Positions 1 to 7,777 of a DNA stretch of 64,000 nt are shown in pieces. The stretch's first letter is position 1. Each line of letters starts with the position of its first letter. Position numbers and translations under genes: made by a program. Under the pieces are notes generated by a model. The model worked only from the letters and a program-made list of their open reading frames with translations. It made no database searches and was not told where the DNA came from. Source of the DNA: Mycobacterium rhizamassiliense (GTDB lineage: Bacteria; Actinomycetota; Actinomycetes; Mycobacteriales; Mycobacteriaceae); the NCBI RefSeq assembly GCF_900157375.1, contig NZ_LT721901.1:800365-864364 (forward strand), in the 5' to 3' direction.

Positions 1-181
1 CGGCGCCGGAGGCGCCGGCGCCGACGGCCGCACGTCGCAGCCGAACCCGGTGCTCTCGGGCCTCGCCTGGCTGATCTACGCGCTGGTCGTCACGGTGATC
101 GTTTTCGGCGTGCTGTTCATCGCCCGTGACTTCATCGCGCACCACACCGGCTACCCCTTCCTTGGGGCCAGGCTTAAGTAG
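1..181 (+). CDS. C-terminal end of a small membrane protein (Rv0544c-like), 5' truncated
   Basis: The window opens inside this gene; frame 2 reads to a TAG at 179-181, leaving about 59 residues. The fragment starts with a Gly/Ala-rich stretch, then has one hydrophobic segment (roughly GLAWLIYALVVTVIVFGVLF) followed by a basic and aromatic tail ending in ARLK. That is one membrane span near the C-terminus. Position just before a DUF3349 gene and menE matches Rv0544c, a small membrane protein that follows the phosphate transporter pitA in M. tuberculosis (from memory). Function unknown. Confidence 0.6.
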   Translation, partial: GAGGAGADGRTSQPNPVLSGLAWLIYALVVTVIVFGVLFIARDFIAHHTGYPFLGARLK

Positions 182-235
182 CATCGAGTCGTCGTCCACC
201 CCGAACTACCGAGCCCCTGGGCGGAGTTGATCTAA

Positions 236-559
236 GTGAACCGATTCCTTACTTCGGTGGTCTCGTGGTTGCGCGCGGGGTACCCCGAAGGCATTCCTCC
301 GACGGACTCCTTTGCGCTGCTGGCCCTGCTCGCCAACCGGCTGTCCAATGATGAGGTCAAGCTCGTGGCCAATGAGCTGATGCAGCGCGGCGATTTCGAC
401 ACGATCGACATCGGCGTGGTGATCAGCAAACTCACCGACGAGCTCCCGTCCGAAGAGGACGTCGAGCGGGTGCGGAGCCGGTTGGCCGCCCAGGGCTGGC
501 CGCTGGACGACCCGCACGACGACGAGCACGACCTGCCCGGCGGCGAGGCGCGCGCATAG
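236..559 (+). CDS. DUF3349 family protein (Rv0543c-like)
   Basis: A 107-residue protein starting at GTG 236, preceded by a GGAG at about 10 bases. It is a small soluble helical protein with an acidic C-terminal tail (HDDEHDLPGGEARA) and no signal peptide or membrane segment. Sequence features such as VSWLRAGYPEGIPPTDSFALL and a DVERVRSRL helix fit the actinobacterial DUF3349 family, of which Rv0543c is a member. No biochemical role is known for the family. It lies between a membrane protein gene and menE on the same strand and is probably cotranscribed with them. Confidence 0.8.
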   Translation: MNRFLTSVVSWLRAGYPEGIPPTDSFALLALLANRLSNDEVKLVANELMQRGDFDTIDIGVVISKLTDELPSEEDVERVRSRLAAQGWPLDDPHDDEHDLPGGEARA

Positions 560-609
560 CTGTTCTGCGTGCGCTGCGCGTCGCACCCGGCTCCGCCACC
601 GCAGTACTC

Positions 610-1698
610 TTGCCCGCCCTCGAGCGGGTGCTCGACGGCCGCGAACCCGCGCTGGTCGCGGTGGCGCCCGGTGACGAGGCCGAGCTGCCCACGCTGCGGG
701 TGGGCGAGGCCATCGACGACGACGTGGCCCTGGTGGCGACGACGTCGGGAACCACCGGTGCGCCTAAGGGTGCCCTGCTGACCGCCGCGGCGCTGACCGC
801 CAGCGCGCGCGCAACCCACGAACGCCTCGGCGGCCCGGGCAGCTGGCTGCTGGTGCTGCCGCCACACCACATCGCCGGAATCCAGGTGCTGGTGCGCAGC
901 CTGGTCGCCGGCTCGACGCCGGTAGAGATCGATGTTTCCCACGGGTTTGACGCCGCCGAACTGCCCGCCGCCGTCCGCGCGCTGGGCACCGGCCGCCGGT
1001 ACACGTCGTTGGTCGCGGCCCAGCTCGCCAAGGCCCTCGCCGACCCAGCCGCGGCGGCCGCGCTGGCCGAACTGGACGCCGTGCTGCTCGGCGGCGGCCC
1101 CGCCCCGCGACCGGTCCTCGACGCCGCGGCGGCCGCCGGCATCGCGGTGGTCCGCACCTACGGGATGAGCGAGACCGCGGGCGGCTGCGTCTACGACGGC
1201 GTCGCGCTGGACGGGGTAGCCCTGCGGGTTGATGGCGGGCGCATCGTGATCGGCGGTTCGACGCTGGCCACGGGCTACCGCAACCCGGTGGACCCCGACC
1301 CGTTCGCCGAGCCGGGCTGGTTCCGCACCAGCGACGTGGGCGCGCTCGACTCCGGCGTGCTGACCGTGCTGGGCCGTGCCGACGACGCGATCAGCACGGG
1401 CGGGTTGACGGTGCTTCCGCAGCCGGTCGAGGCGGCGCTGGGCAGCCATCCCGCCGTCGGTGACTGCGCGGTCATCGGCGTCGCCGATGACCGGTTGGGA
1501 CAGCGGGTGGTGGCCGTGATCGTGGTGCGCGACGGGTGTACGGCGCCGACGCTGGAGGCGCTGCGCGCGCACGTCGGCCGCACGCTGGACGTCACCGCGG
1601 CCCCCCGCGAGCTGCACGTCCTCGACGCGCTGCCGCGGCGCGGAATCGGCAAGGTGGACCGCGCGGTCCTGGCGCGCCGCTTCGCCGACGATCAATAG
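610..1698 (+). CDS. menE: O-succinylbenzoate-CoA ligase MenE
   Basis: Acyl-CoA synthetase family enzyme that activates o-succinylbenzoate with ATP and CoA in menaquinone biosynthesis. The AMP-binding signature TTSGTTGAPKG is at residues 44-54, the adenylate-binding TYGMSE is near residue 183, and the C-terminal GIGKVDR loop carries the catalytic lysine. About 362 residues from a TTG at 610 make it a short MenE, as in M. tuberculosis. The open frame extends upstream with conserved-looking residues (VLRALRVAPGS), so the true start may lie nearer 562-571, but no good ATG or GTG is present there. menA lies about 9.6 kb away on the same strand. Confidence 0.88.
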   Translation: MPALERVLDGREPALVAVAPGDEAELPTLRVGEAIDDDVALVATTSGTTGAPKGALLTAAALTASARATHERLGGPGSWLLVLPPHHIAGIQVLVRSLVAGSTPVEIDVSHGFDAAELPAAVRALGTGRRYTSLVAAQLAKALADPAAAAALAELDAVLLGGGPAPRPVLDAAAAAGIAVVRTYGMSETAGGCVYDGVALDGVALRVDGGRIVIGGSTLATGYRNPVDPDPFAEPGWFRTSDVGALDSGVLTVLGRADDAISTGGLTVLPQPVEAALGSHPAVGDCAVIGVADDRLGQRVVAVIVVRDGCTAPTLEALRAHVGRTLDVTAAPRELHVLDALPRRGIGKVDRAVLARRFADDQ

Positions 1699-1709
1699 GC
1701 TGGACACTC

Positions 1710-3062
1710 GTGAGAGTCGCTCGCCGCGAGATCGCCGCGGCCACCGGCGCGCTTGTCCTGGTGGCCGCCGCCGTGCTGCTCCCGTCGCTGGACTGGGGCG
1801 TCAGGCCGCGGCTCGACATCGGCCCGGAACGGTTCGCTACCCATGCCGAGGCGGCCCCGCTGTTCGCCGCCTGGGAAATCCACGCCAGCTGGGGGACGGT
1901 GCCCGCGCTGCTCATCGCCGCGGCGGCGGTATTGTGGGGACCCCTAGTGGCACAACGTCTTTCGTGGCGCGCGCTGACACTGAGCAGCTGGGCGGTGGCC
2001 TGCGCCTGGGCCTTCGCCCTGGCGATGATCGACGGCTGGCAGCGCGGCTTCGCCGGTCGGCTGACGACGCGGGACGAGTACGTATCGCAGGTGCCGGGCA
2101 TCACCGACATCCCGGCGGCGCTGCGCTCGTTCTCCAGCCGGATCCTGGACTTCCAGCCGAACTCCTGGGTGACGCACGTGTCGGGGCACCCGCCGGGTGC
2201 GCTGCTGACGTTCGTGTGGCTCGACCGCCTCGGTCTGCATGGCGGCGCCTGGGCCGGTCTGCTGTGCCTGCTGGCCGGGTCCAGCGCGGCGGCCGCCGTG
2301 CTGGTTGGCGTGCGCGCGCTGGCCAATGAGCAGACGGCGAGGCGGGCCGCGCCGTTCGTCGCGGTGGCGCCGACGGCCATCTGGGTGGCGGTCTCGGCGG
2401 ACGGCTACTTCGCCGGGGTCGCGGCCTGGGGGCTGGCACTGCTGGCCGTCGCGGTGCACGGCCGCGCCCGGTTCGCGTGGCTGACGGCCGCCGCGGCGGG
2501 CCTGCTGCTCGGCTGGGCGGTCTTCCTCAATTACGGCCTGGGCCTGCTGGGCCTTCCGGCGCTGGCGATCCTGGTGTCCGCCCCCGGATTACGCAGCGCA
2601 CTGCGGGTTTTCGGGCCGGCGGCCCTGGCCGCACTGGCCGTGGCGGCGTGCTTCACGGTCGCCGGGTTCTTCTGGTTCGACGGCTATACGCTTGTGCAGC
2701 AACGCTATTGGCAGGGCATCGCCAACGACCGGCCGTTCCAGTACTGGTGGTGGGCCAACCTGGCCTGCGTGGTGTGCGCGATCGGGCTGGGTAGCGTCGC
2801 GGGCCTCACCCGGGCGTTCGACCGGACCGCCATCCGTGCGCGCTCCGGGTTGCACCTGCTGCTGCTGGCGATGCTGATCGCCATCGCCTGCGCGGACCTG
2901 AGCATGCTGAGCAAGGCTGAGGTGGAACGGATCTGGCTGCCGTTCACCGTCTGGCTCACCGCGGCGCCCGCGCTGCTGCCGGTGCGGTCGCACCGGATAT
3001 GGTTGGCGCTCAACGCCATTGGTGCGCTAGCGATCAACACCGCCTTGGTGACGAACTGGTAG
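1710..3062 (+). CDS. Polytopic membrane protein, predicted GT-C glycosyltransferase (Rv0541c-like)
   Basis: A 450-residue integral membrane protein starting at GTG 1710, 12 bases after menE stops. I count about ten hydrophobic segments. A large loop after the third contains TRDEYVSQVPGI and SWVTHVSGHPPGALL, a layout typical of GT-C polyprenyl-phosphate-sugar-dependent transferases, where an acidic residue in the first extracytoplasmic loop is catalytic. Rv0541c has been listed among mycobacterial GT-C candidates (from memory); donor and acceptor are unknown. The open frame continues upstream into menE, so the GTG is chosen to avoid a long overlap. The downstream permease begins 7 bases after its stop. 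Confidence 0.7.
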   Translation: MRVARREIAAATGALVLVAAAVLLPSLDWGVRPRLDIGPERFATHAEAAPLFAAWEIHASWGTVPALLIAAAAVLWGPLVAQRLSWRALTLSSWAVACAWAFALAMIDGWQRGFAGRLTTRDEYVSQVPGITDIPAALRSFSSRILDFQPNSWVTHVSGHPPGALLTFVWLDRLGLHGGAWAGLLCLLAGSSAAAAVLVGVRALANEQTARRAAPFVAVAPTAIWVAVSADGYFAGVAAWGLALLAVAVHGRARFAWLTAAAAGLLLGWAVFLNYGLGLLGLPALAILVSAPGLRSALRVFGPAALAALAVAACFTVAGFFWFDGYTLVQQRYWQGIANDRPFQYWWWANLACVVCAIGLGSVAGLTRAFDRTAIRARSGLHLLLLAMLIAIACADLSMLSKAEVERIWLPFTVWLTAAPALLPVRSHRIWLALNAIGALAINTALVTNW

Positions 3063-3068
3063 CCGGGT

Positions 3069-4319
3069 ATGACCGATCAGCCGGGTCTGGCGCGCCGACT
3101 CAACACCACCGACGCCGTGGTGATCGGGCTGGGGTCAATGATCGGCGCCGGGGTGTTCTCGGCGTTCGGCCCGGCCGCGCGGGCCGCCGGCGCAGGCCTG
3201 TTGATCGGGCTCGCGCTGGCTGCGGCGATCGCCTACTGCAACGCCACCGCGTCGGCGCAACTCGCCGCGGTGTATCCGGTGTCGGGCGGGACGTACAACT
3301 ACGGGCGCGAACGCCTCGGTGAGTGGTGGGGGTTCATCGCCGGATGGGGATTCGTGGTCGGCAAGACCGCGTCGTGTGCGGCCATGGCGCTGACCGTCGC
3401 CGCCTATGCGGTGCCCGGGGCGGCGGTGTGGGCGCAGCGGGCCGTCGCGATCGCAGCCGTGCTGTTGCTGACCTCGGTGAACTACCGCGGCGTCACCAAA
3501 ACGGCGGCGCTGGCCCGAATCCTGTTGGTATGCACGCTGATTGCGCTGACCGCGGCGGTGGTGGGCATCGCGATGGGCAGGCCGGAGCCGCCACAGCTGT
3601 CGTTGAGCGGCGGCGGCTATGGCATCCTGCAGTCGGCCGGGCTGCTGTTCTTCGCGTTTGCCGGCTATGCCCGGATCGCGACGATGGGCGAAGAGGTGCG
3701 CGACCCCGCGCGCACGATCCCGCGGGCGATTTCGCTCGCCCTGGCGATCGCGGTCGCGATCTATCTGGTGGTCGCCGTGGCCGCGTTGGCGGCCGCGGGC
3801 CCCGACCGCCTGGCCCACGCCGCGGCGCCGCTGACCGAGGCGGTCCGGGCCGCCGGGCACCCAGCCCTGGTGCCGGTAATCACGGTCGGGGCCGCGCTGG
3901 CCAGCATGGGCGCGTTGCTGGCGTTGATCGCCGGGCTGGGCCGCACCACGCTGGCGATGTCGCGTCATCGCGATCTGCCCGAGTGGCTGGCCGCCGTGCA
4001 TCCGCGGTATCACGTGCCGCACCGCGCGGAGATCACGCTTGGCGCCGTCGTCTGCGCGCTGGTGGCCATCGTCGACCTGCGCGGCGTGATCGGTTTTTCG
4101 TCGTTCGGGGTGCTGATCTACTACGCGATCGCGAACGCCGCCGCCTTCACGCTGCCGGCTGCCCGCGGCGCGCTGCGGCGCCGCGTCCTCAGCGCCTGCG
4201 GCCTGGGCGGCTGCCTGCTCCTGGTCGCCACCCTGCCGTGGCAGTCGGCGGTCGCCGGCCTGGCCGTGTTCGCGGTCGGAATCGCCGGTCGCGCAATGCT
4301 TTTACGGCGCCGCGCCTGA
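3069..4319 (+). CDS. APC superfamily amino acid permease
   Basis: A 416-residue transporter with about 12 membrane segments. The first has the APC-type unwound glycine motif GLGSMIGAGVFSAFG (residues about 18-32), and the segment FFAFAGYARIATMGEEVRDP near residue 200 is the typical APC mid-protein signature. The likely role is proton-coupled import or exchange of amino acids; the substrate cannot be read from sequence. It starts 7 bases after the preceding membrane protein and probably shares its transcript. M. tuberculosis has no permease between Rv0541c and Rv0540 as I remember the map, so this is a lineage-specific insertion or a loss in M. tuberculosis. Confidence 0.82.
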   Translation: MTDQPGLARRLNTTDAVVIGLGSMIGAGVFSAFGPAARAAGAGLLIGLALAAAIAYCNATASAQLAAVYPVSGGTYNYGRERLGEWWGFIAGWGFVVGKTASCAAMALTVAAYAVPGAAVWAQRAVAIAAVLLLTSVNYRGVTKTAALARILLVCTLIALTAAVVGIAMGRPEPPQLSLSGGGYGILQSAGLLFFAFAGYARIATMGEEVRDPARTIPRAISLALAIAVAIYLVVAVAALAAAGPDRLAHAAAPLTEAVRAAGHPALVPVITVGAALASMGALLALIAGLGRTTLAMSRHRDLPEWLAAVHPRYHVPHRAEITLGAVVCALVAIVDLRGVIGFSSFGVLIYYAIANAAAFTLPAARGALRRRVLSACGLGGCLLLVATLPWQSAVAGLAVFAVGIAGRAMLLRRRA

Positions 4320-4326
4320 CGGCGTC

Positions 4327-4379
4327 GAGTGTGCGGCCACGGCGGGAATTCGGCGATTTTGCGCCCAGGACGCACATTC
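4327..4379. repeat. Imperfect inverted repeat between convergent genes
   Basis: GAGTGTGCG at 4327-4335 pairs with CGCACATTC at 4371-4379 (8 of 9 positions, 9 of 11 with flanks), enclosing about 35 bases. It lies in the 104-base gap between the convergent permease and glycosyltransferase genes. It may be a termination structure or a copy of a dispersed mycobacterial intergenic repeat; no T-tract is present. Confidence 0.4.
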
Positions 4380-4423
4380 AACTCCCGCGCCGCACGCCGG
4401 ACGCCAAGGCTGGAAGCCCGCGG

Positions 4424-5086
4424 CTAGAGTCCGGCGGCGCGGGTGATCCGCGCGAAGCGGCTGTCCGGGCCGCAGGCGTCACGCACCGCGGCGACGTCGT
4501 CGGCGAAGTCGAAGTCCGCCAGCTGCTCCACCTGCTCGACGCCAACACCGTTGTCGCGCAATGCCTTTAACGTGAGCTCGCCGGTGTCGGCCTGAGACAT
4601 CGGAACGTCGCGCAGGCATTCGGTCATCGCGGGCACGCGCACCCCGAGTAGCCACCATCCCCCGTCGCTGGCCGGCCCGAGCACCGCGGGCGCCTGCAGC
4701 AGTCGGCGCGCACAATCGGCCAGCAGCTCCGCGGAGACCTGGGGTGTGTCCATCCCGATCTGCAGCACCGGATAGCCGCCGGCCGAATCGGCGTGGGCGT
4801 TGGCGAGCCGGTCGGCGAAGCTGTCGCCGCGCTGCTCGATCACCGTGAACGGCTCGAGCCCGTGGCGGATCTGCGGGGCGCCCGCGGCGGCGTCCAGATC
4901 GCCGGTGAGCGCCACCACCCGGGATGCGACGGGCGCTTCCACCACGGCGTCGAGGGTGTCCAGCAGCGCGGCGGCGGCGATCTCGGCGGCGAGTAGATCG
5001 CCGACCGTCGCGGCCAGCCGCGTCTTGGCCCGGCCGGGTTCGGGTGCCTTGGCGACCACCAGCACCGTCACCGGCAGACCGTTCAT
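4424..5086 (-). CDS. DUF2064 / TIGR04282-type glycosyltransferase-like protein (Rv0540-like)
   Basis: A 220-residue protein of the GT-A nucleotide-sugar transferase superfamily branch known as DUF2064. The N-terminus VLVVAKAPEPGRAKTR (residues 8-23) is the family hallmark, resembling the nucleotide-binding loop of MobA/CofC-type nucleotidyltransferases. GMDTPQVS near residue 110 carries the conserved acidic metal-binding position. The start ATG at 5084-5086 overlaps the stop of the upstream glycosyltransferase by 4 bases (ATGA), so the two are translationally coupled. The longer upstream open frame is antisense-driven and was not used. Substrate unknown; the pair probably modifies a lipid-linked or secreted acceptor. 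Confidence 0.78.
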   Translation of the reverse strand: MNGLPVTVLVVAKAPEPGRAKTRLAATVGDLLAAEIAAAALLDTLDAVVEAPVASRVVALTGDLDAAAGAPQIRHGLEPFTVIEQRGDSFADRLANAHADSAGGYPVLQIGMDTPQVSAELLADCARRLLQAPAVLGPASDGGWWLLGVRVPAMTECLRDVPMSQADTGELTLKALRDNGVGVEQVEQLADFDFADDVAAVRDACGPDSRFARITRAAGL

Positions 5087-5739
5087 GAGATCACCTTCCA
5101 GAAGTCCAGGATCGCCGTGACGCTGCCGCGCAGCGAACCGCTGACCTTGGACACCCCACCCGTTCGTGGGCCGTAGCTGACGTCGAACTCCTCGACGCGC
5201 CAGCCGGCGGCCGCCGCACGCACCAACAGTTCCAGCGGATACCCCGAACGCCGGTCGACCACACCAAGATTGAGCAGGGCTTCGCGGCGGGTCACCCGCA
5301 TCGGGGCGACGTCGTGTACCGGCAGCCCGTGCCGGGTGCGCAGCCGCCAGCTCATCACCACCGTGCCGACCCGGGCGACCCACGGCCAGTGCAGGCCGGG
5401 CACCGGGCTGCGGCGGCCCACCACCAGGTCGACGCCCTGCTGCAGCGCGGCCACCAGCCGCGGCAGCTCGGCGGGGTCCATCGAGCCGTCGGCGTCGATG
5501 ACCGCAACGATCGGCGTCGTCGCGGCGACCACCCCCGCGTGCACGGCCGCGCCATACCCGGGCCGCGGCTCGGCGACCACCTCCGCGCCGTGCCGCGCGG
5601 CCACCGCCGCGGTGTCGTCGGTGCTGTTGTTGTCGACCACCAGCGCTCGATAGCCGGCCGGAATGGCCGCCAGCACCGCCGGCAGCGACTCCGCCTCGTT
5701 CAAACAGGGCAGCACCACCGTGACGAGTTCGTCGGGCAC
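5083..5739 (-). CDS. GT2 family glycosyltransferase, dolichyl-phosphate-sugar synthase-like (Rv0539-like)
   Basis: A 218-residue cytosolic GT2 enzyme. It shows VVLPCLNEAESLPAVL (residues 8-23), the nucleotide-binding VVDNNSTDDT (34-43) and the DAD metal site at 82-84. It resembles short polyprenyl-phosphate mannose/glucose synthases that lack the C-terminal membrane domain. The likely reaction is transfer of a hexose from a nucleotide sugar to polyprenyl phosphate; donor identity is not determinable. It is coupled to the downstream DUF2064 gene by a 4-base overlap. The nearby GT-C candidate at 1710 could use a polyprenyl-phosphate sugar, but that link is only inference. Confidence 0.8.
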   Translation of the reverse strand: MPDELVTVVLPCLNEAESLPAVLAAIPAGYRALVVDNNSTDDTAAVAARHGAEVVAEPRPGYGAAVHAGVVAATTPIVAVIDADGSMDPAELPRLVAALQQGVDLVVGRRSPVPGLHWPWVARVGTVVMSWRLRTRHGLPVHDVAPMRVTRREALLNLGVVDRRSGYPLELLVRAAAAGWRVEEFDVSYGPRTGGVSKVSGSLRGSVTAILDFWKVIS

Positions 5740-5763
5740 GCCCTTGACCCTAGACAGCCGCGG

Positions 5764-7488
5764 TCAGAATCCGCTGTGGGAGTGCGGCTGCTGCGGGACG
5801 ACCGGCTTGGGAACCGTCGCCTGCGTGTGCGGCGCCGTGATCGTCGGCTGCGTCGGAGCCACCGTCGGCTGCGTCGGCGCCTTGGTGGTCGGCGCGACCG
5901 TCGTCGGGGCGGCCGTCGTCGGCACCGTCGTGGGCGCGACGGTCGTGGTCGGCGTGAGCGGCGTGTACTGCGTCGTCGTCGGGGCGACCGTCGTGGTCGG
6001 CGTCGACGAGGACGTATGCGGGGTGGTCGTTTGTGTCGTCTCGGTGGTCGGAGTGGTCTGCGTCGTCGTCGGAGTCGACGAAGTCGTCGGCGTGGACGTC
6101 GTAGTCGGAATCGTGGTCGTCGTCGTCGGAATCGTGGTCGTTGTGGTCGGCGTCGTCGGAGTGGTCGGAGTCGTCCAGGTCGGCGTCGTCGGGTAGTACG
6201 GCGGCCAGTAGGGCGGCGGCTGCGGGCGCCAGCCGGGATACGGAACGATGATCGGAACCGGAATCGGCACAAGCGGATTCGGGTTGGGCACGAAACCGGG
6301 AGCGCCCGGCACGCCCGGGGCGCCCGGCGTGATCGGAGCGACCGGGGCTGGCGGTGCGGCCGGGGCCGGGATCGTGCCGCCCTGGTATCCCGCGTTGGGC
6401 GCGTCGATCGAGGGCGGCGGCACCGGCGCCTGCTGCTGGGTCGGCAGCAGCGGCATGAACTTGCCGGGGGCGGCGTTCTGGTGCCCGATCACGGGTTCCG
6501 CGCTCGCGGTCGGGCGGACGGCGACGGCCACCGCGACGGCCAGCGACGCGACGCCGATCACCGCGAACGCGATGACCGCGTTGCCCACCAGCAGCGAGCG
6601 CCTGCTCAGCTTCAGCGGGCCGGTCTCGGCTTCGGAATCGTAGTAGTCGTCGAACTCGTCGAGATCGCCCGGCGGCAGATCGGCCTCGTCCTCGGCGGCC
6701 AGCGAATAGGCCAGCTGCGCGTCGGCCGCCTGCGCCTCGGCCGGCACGATCGTCGTCGCATCCGGATCCAGCCCGGCCGCCGGGGCCATCGCCGTCTCGT
6801 CGCCGGTCAGCCCGAGCGCCGGGGCCATGGCCGTCGCATCTGGGCCCAGCGCGGCCGCCGCCATCGCGGCGCCGCGAGCCAACGCGAACGTCGGGTCCTC
6901 GGGGATCTGCACGCGCATCGTCGACGACTCGCGCAGCTGCTCGGCGACCCGGTCGAGATCACCGGACGCGCCGACCAGCAGGACATCCTGCGGGGCGTCG
7001 GGCGCCTCGCCGATCCTGGCCATCATCGTGTCCAGCGCGGCCGTCGCGTCGGCGGTCACCGACCCCTGGGCCAGCAGCGTGGGCGGCGCGTCGTCGTCCG
7101 CCTCGGCCGAATCCACCAGCGAGAGCGTGGCCGTCGCGTCGTCGAACAACAGGGCGCTGCCCGGCCGACCGGCCGCGCGCATCAGGGCCTTGACGGCCTG
7201 CGACTCCGAAAGCACCGCGACGTTGTGGACCCCGGAATCCTCCAGCGCGCGGCGCAGCTGGTCGGCCTGGGGATGGTCGGTCCAGCACACCCGAGTGCCG
7301 ACCAACCGATGGTTCTCGCCGGCCAACAACCGATTGGTGCCGACGACCGTCTCCCGAAGTTGCTCGATGGGGTCGTTAGCCAGGTCGACGACGGACTGGT
7401 CGATAACGGCGGTTGCCTCCGCGCCCGTTCCGACAAGGGCCAAGCGCGCAATGGGGCCGGTGACCGCAACCCCCAAAACGACGTCCAT
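5764..7488 (-). CDS. Thr/Pro-rich single-pass membrane protein (Rv0538-like)
   Basis: A 574-residue protein. ATG 7486-7488 is preceded by AGGAGA at a good distance, which decides the start. The cytosolic N-terminal domain (about 1-230) begins VVLGVAVTGPIARLALVG and looks like the DUF7159-type domain of mycobacterial membrane proteins. An acidic linker (about 260-290) leads to one membrane helix (about 300-322, AVIAFAVIGVASLAVAVAVAV). The outside part is Pro-rich (350-430), then a mucin-like Thr/Pro tract (about 435-560) of repeated TTTTTIP and TPTTT units, and ends HSHSGF. Such a tail is a likely O-mannosylation target. Function unknown; Rv0538 is described as a proline- and threonine-rich membrane protein. 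Confidence 0.8.
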   Translation of the reverse strand: MDVVLGVAVTGPIARLALVGTGAEATAVIDQSVVDLANDPIEQLRETVVGTNRLLAGENHRLVGTRVCWTDHPQADQLRRALEDSGVHNVAVLSESQAVKALMRAAGRPGSALLFDDATATLSLVDSAEADDDAPPTLLAQGSVTADATAALDTMMARIGEAPDAPQDVLLVGASGDLDRVAEQLRESSTMRVQIPEDPTFALARGAAMAAAALGPDATAMAPALGLTGDETAMAPAAGLDPDATTIVPAEAQAADAQLAYSLAAEDEADLPPGDLDEFDDYYDSEAETGPLKLSRRSLLVGNAVIAFAVIGVASLAVAVAVAVRPTASAEPVIGHQNAAPGKFMPLLPTQQQAPVPPPSIDAPNAGYQGGTIPAPAAPPAPVAPITPGAPGVPGAPGFVPNPNPLVPIPVPIIVPYPGWRPQPPPYWPPYYPTTPTWTTPTTPTTPTTTTTIPTTTTTIPTTTSTPTTSSTPTTTQTTPTTETTQTTTPHTSSSTPTTTVAPTTTQYTPLTPTTTVAPTTVPTTAAPTTVAPTTKAPTQPTVAPTQPTITAPHTQATVPKPVVPQQPHSHSGF

Positions 7489-7777
7489 CCCGGCTCTCCT
7501 TCGGCTGGCCACCCCAGACCAGCATCTTCCGGCATCACTACACTGCGATACCGACGGCACTGATAATCAACGTTCGCCTACGAGCGCAGCGTAACCGGGT
7601 TCGCAAACCGCGGCGCGAAACCGAGTCTGCGGAGCCGGACCTTGTTAGCCACCGACGCGTCGTCCGAACGGAGATTATGTTTCCAAGTAAGCAACGCAGT
7701 CGTGGCGGCAGGGGGTTCCCTCCCTACACACGCGAAATTGCCCGGCCCTTAACCGTCCTCGATACCCGGGGGTAACC

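Noticed and set aside
232..1707. Long minus-strand frame opposite menE
   Set aside because: Arg/Gln/Gly-rich shadow without motifs; menE on the + strand has complete family signatures.
5900..6180. Regular short repeats that could suggest a CRISPR array or satellite
   Set aside because: They are imperfect Thr/Pro codon repeats in one open frame, without constant repeats or unique spacers.
5314..7563. Long + strand open frame opposite the Thr/Pro-rich protein and GT2 genes
   Set aside because: Extremely Arg-rich product typical of antisense frames in high-GC DNA; the minus strand carries recognisable domains and a good ribosome site.
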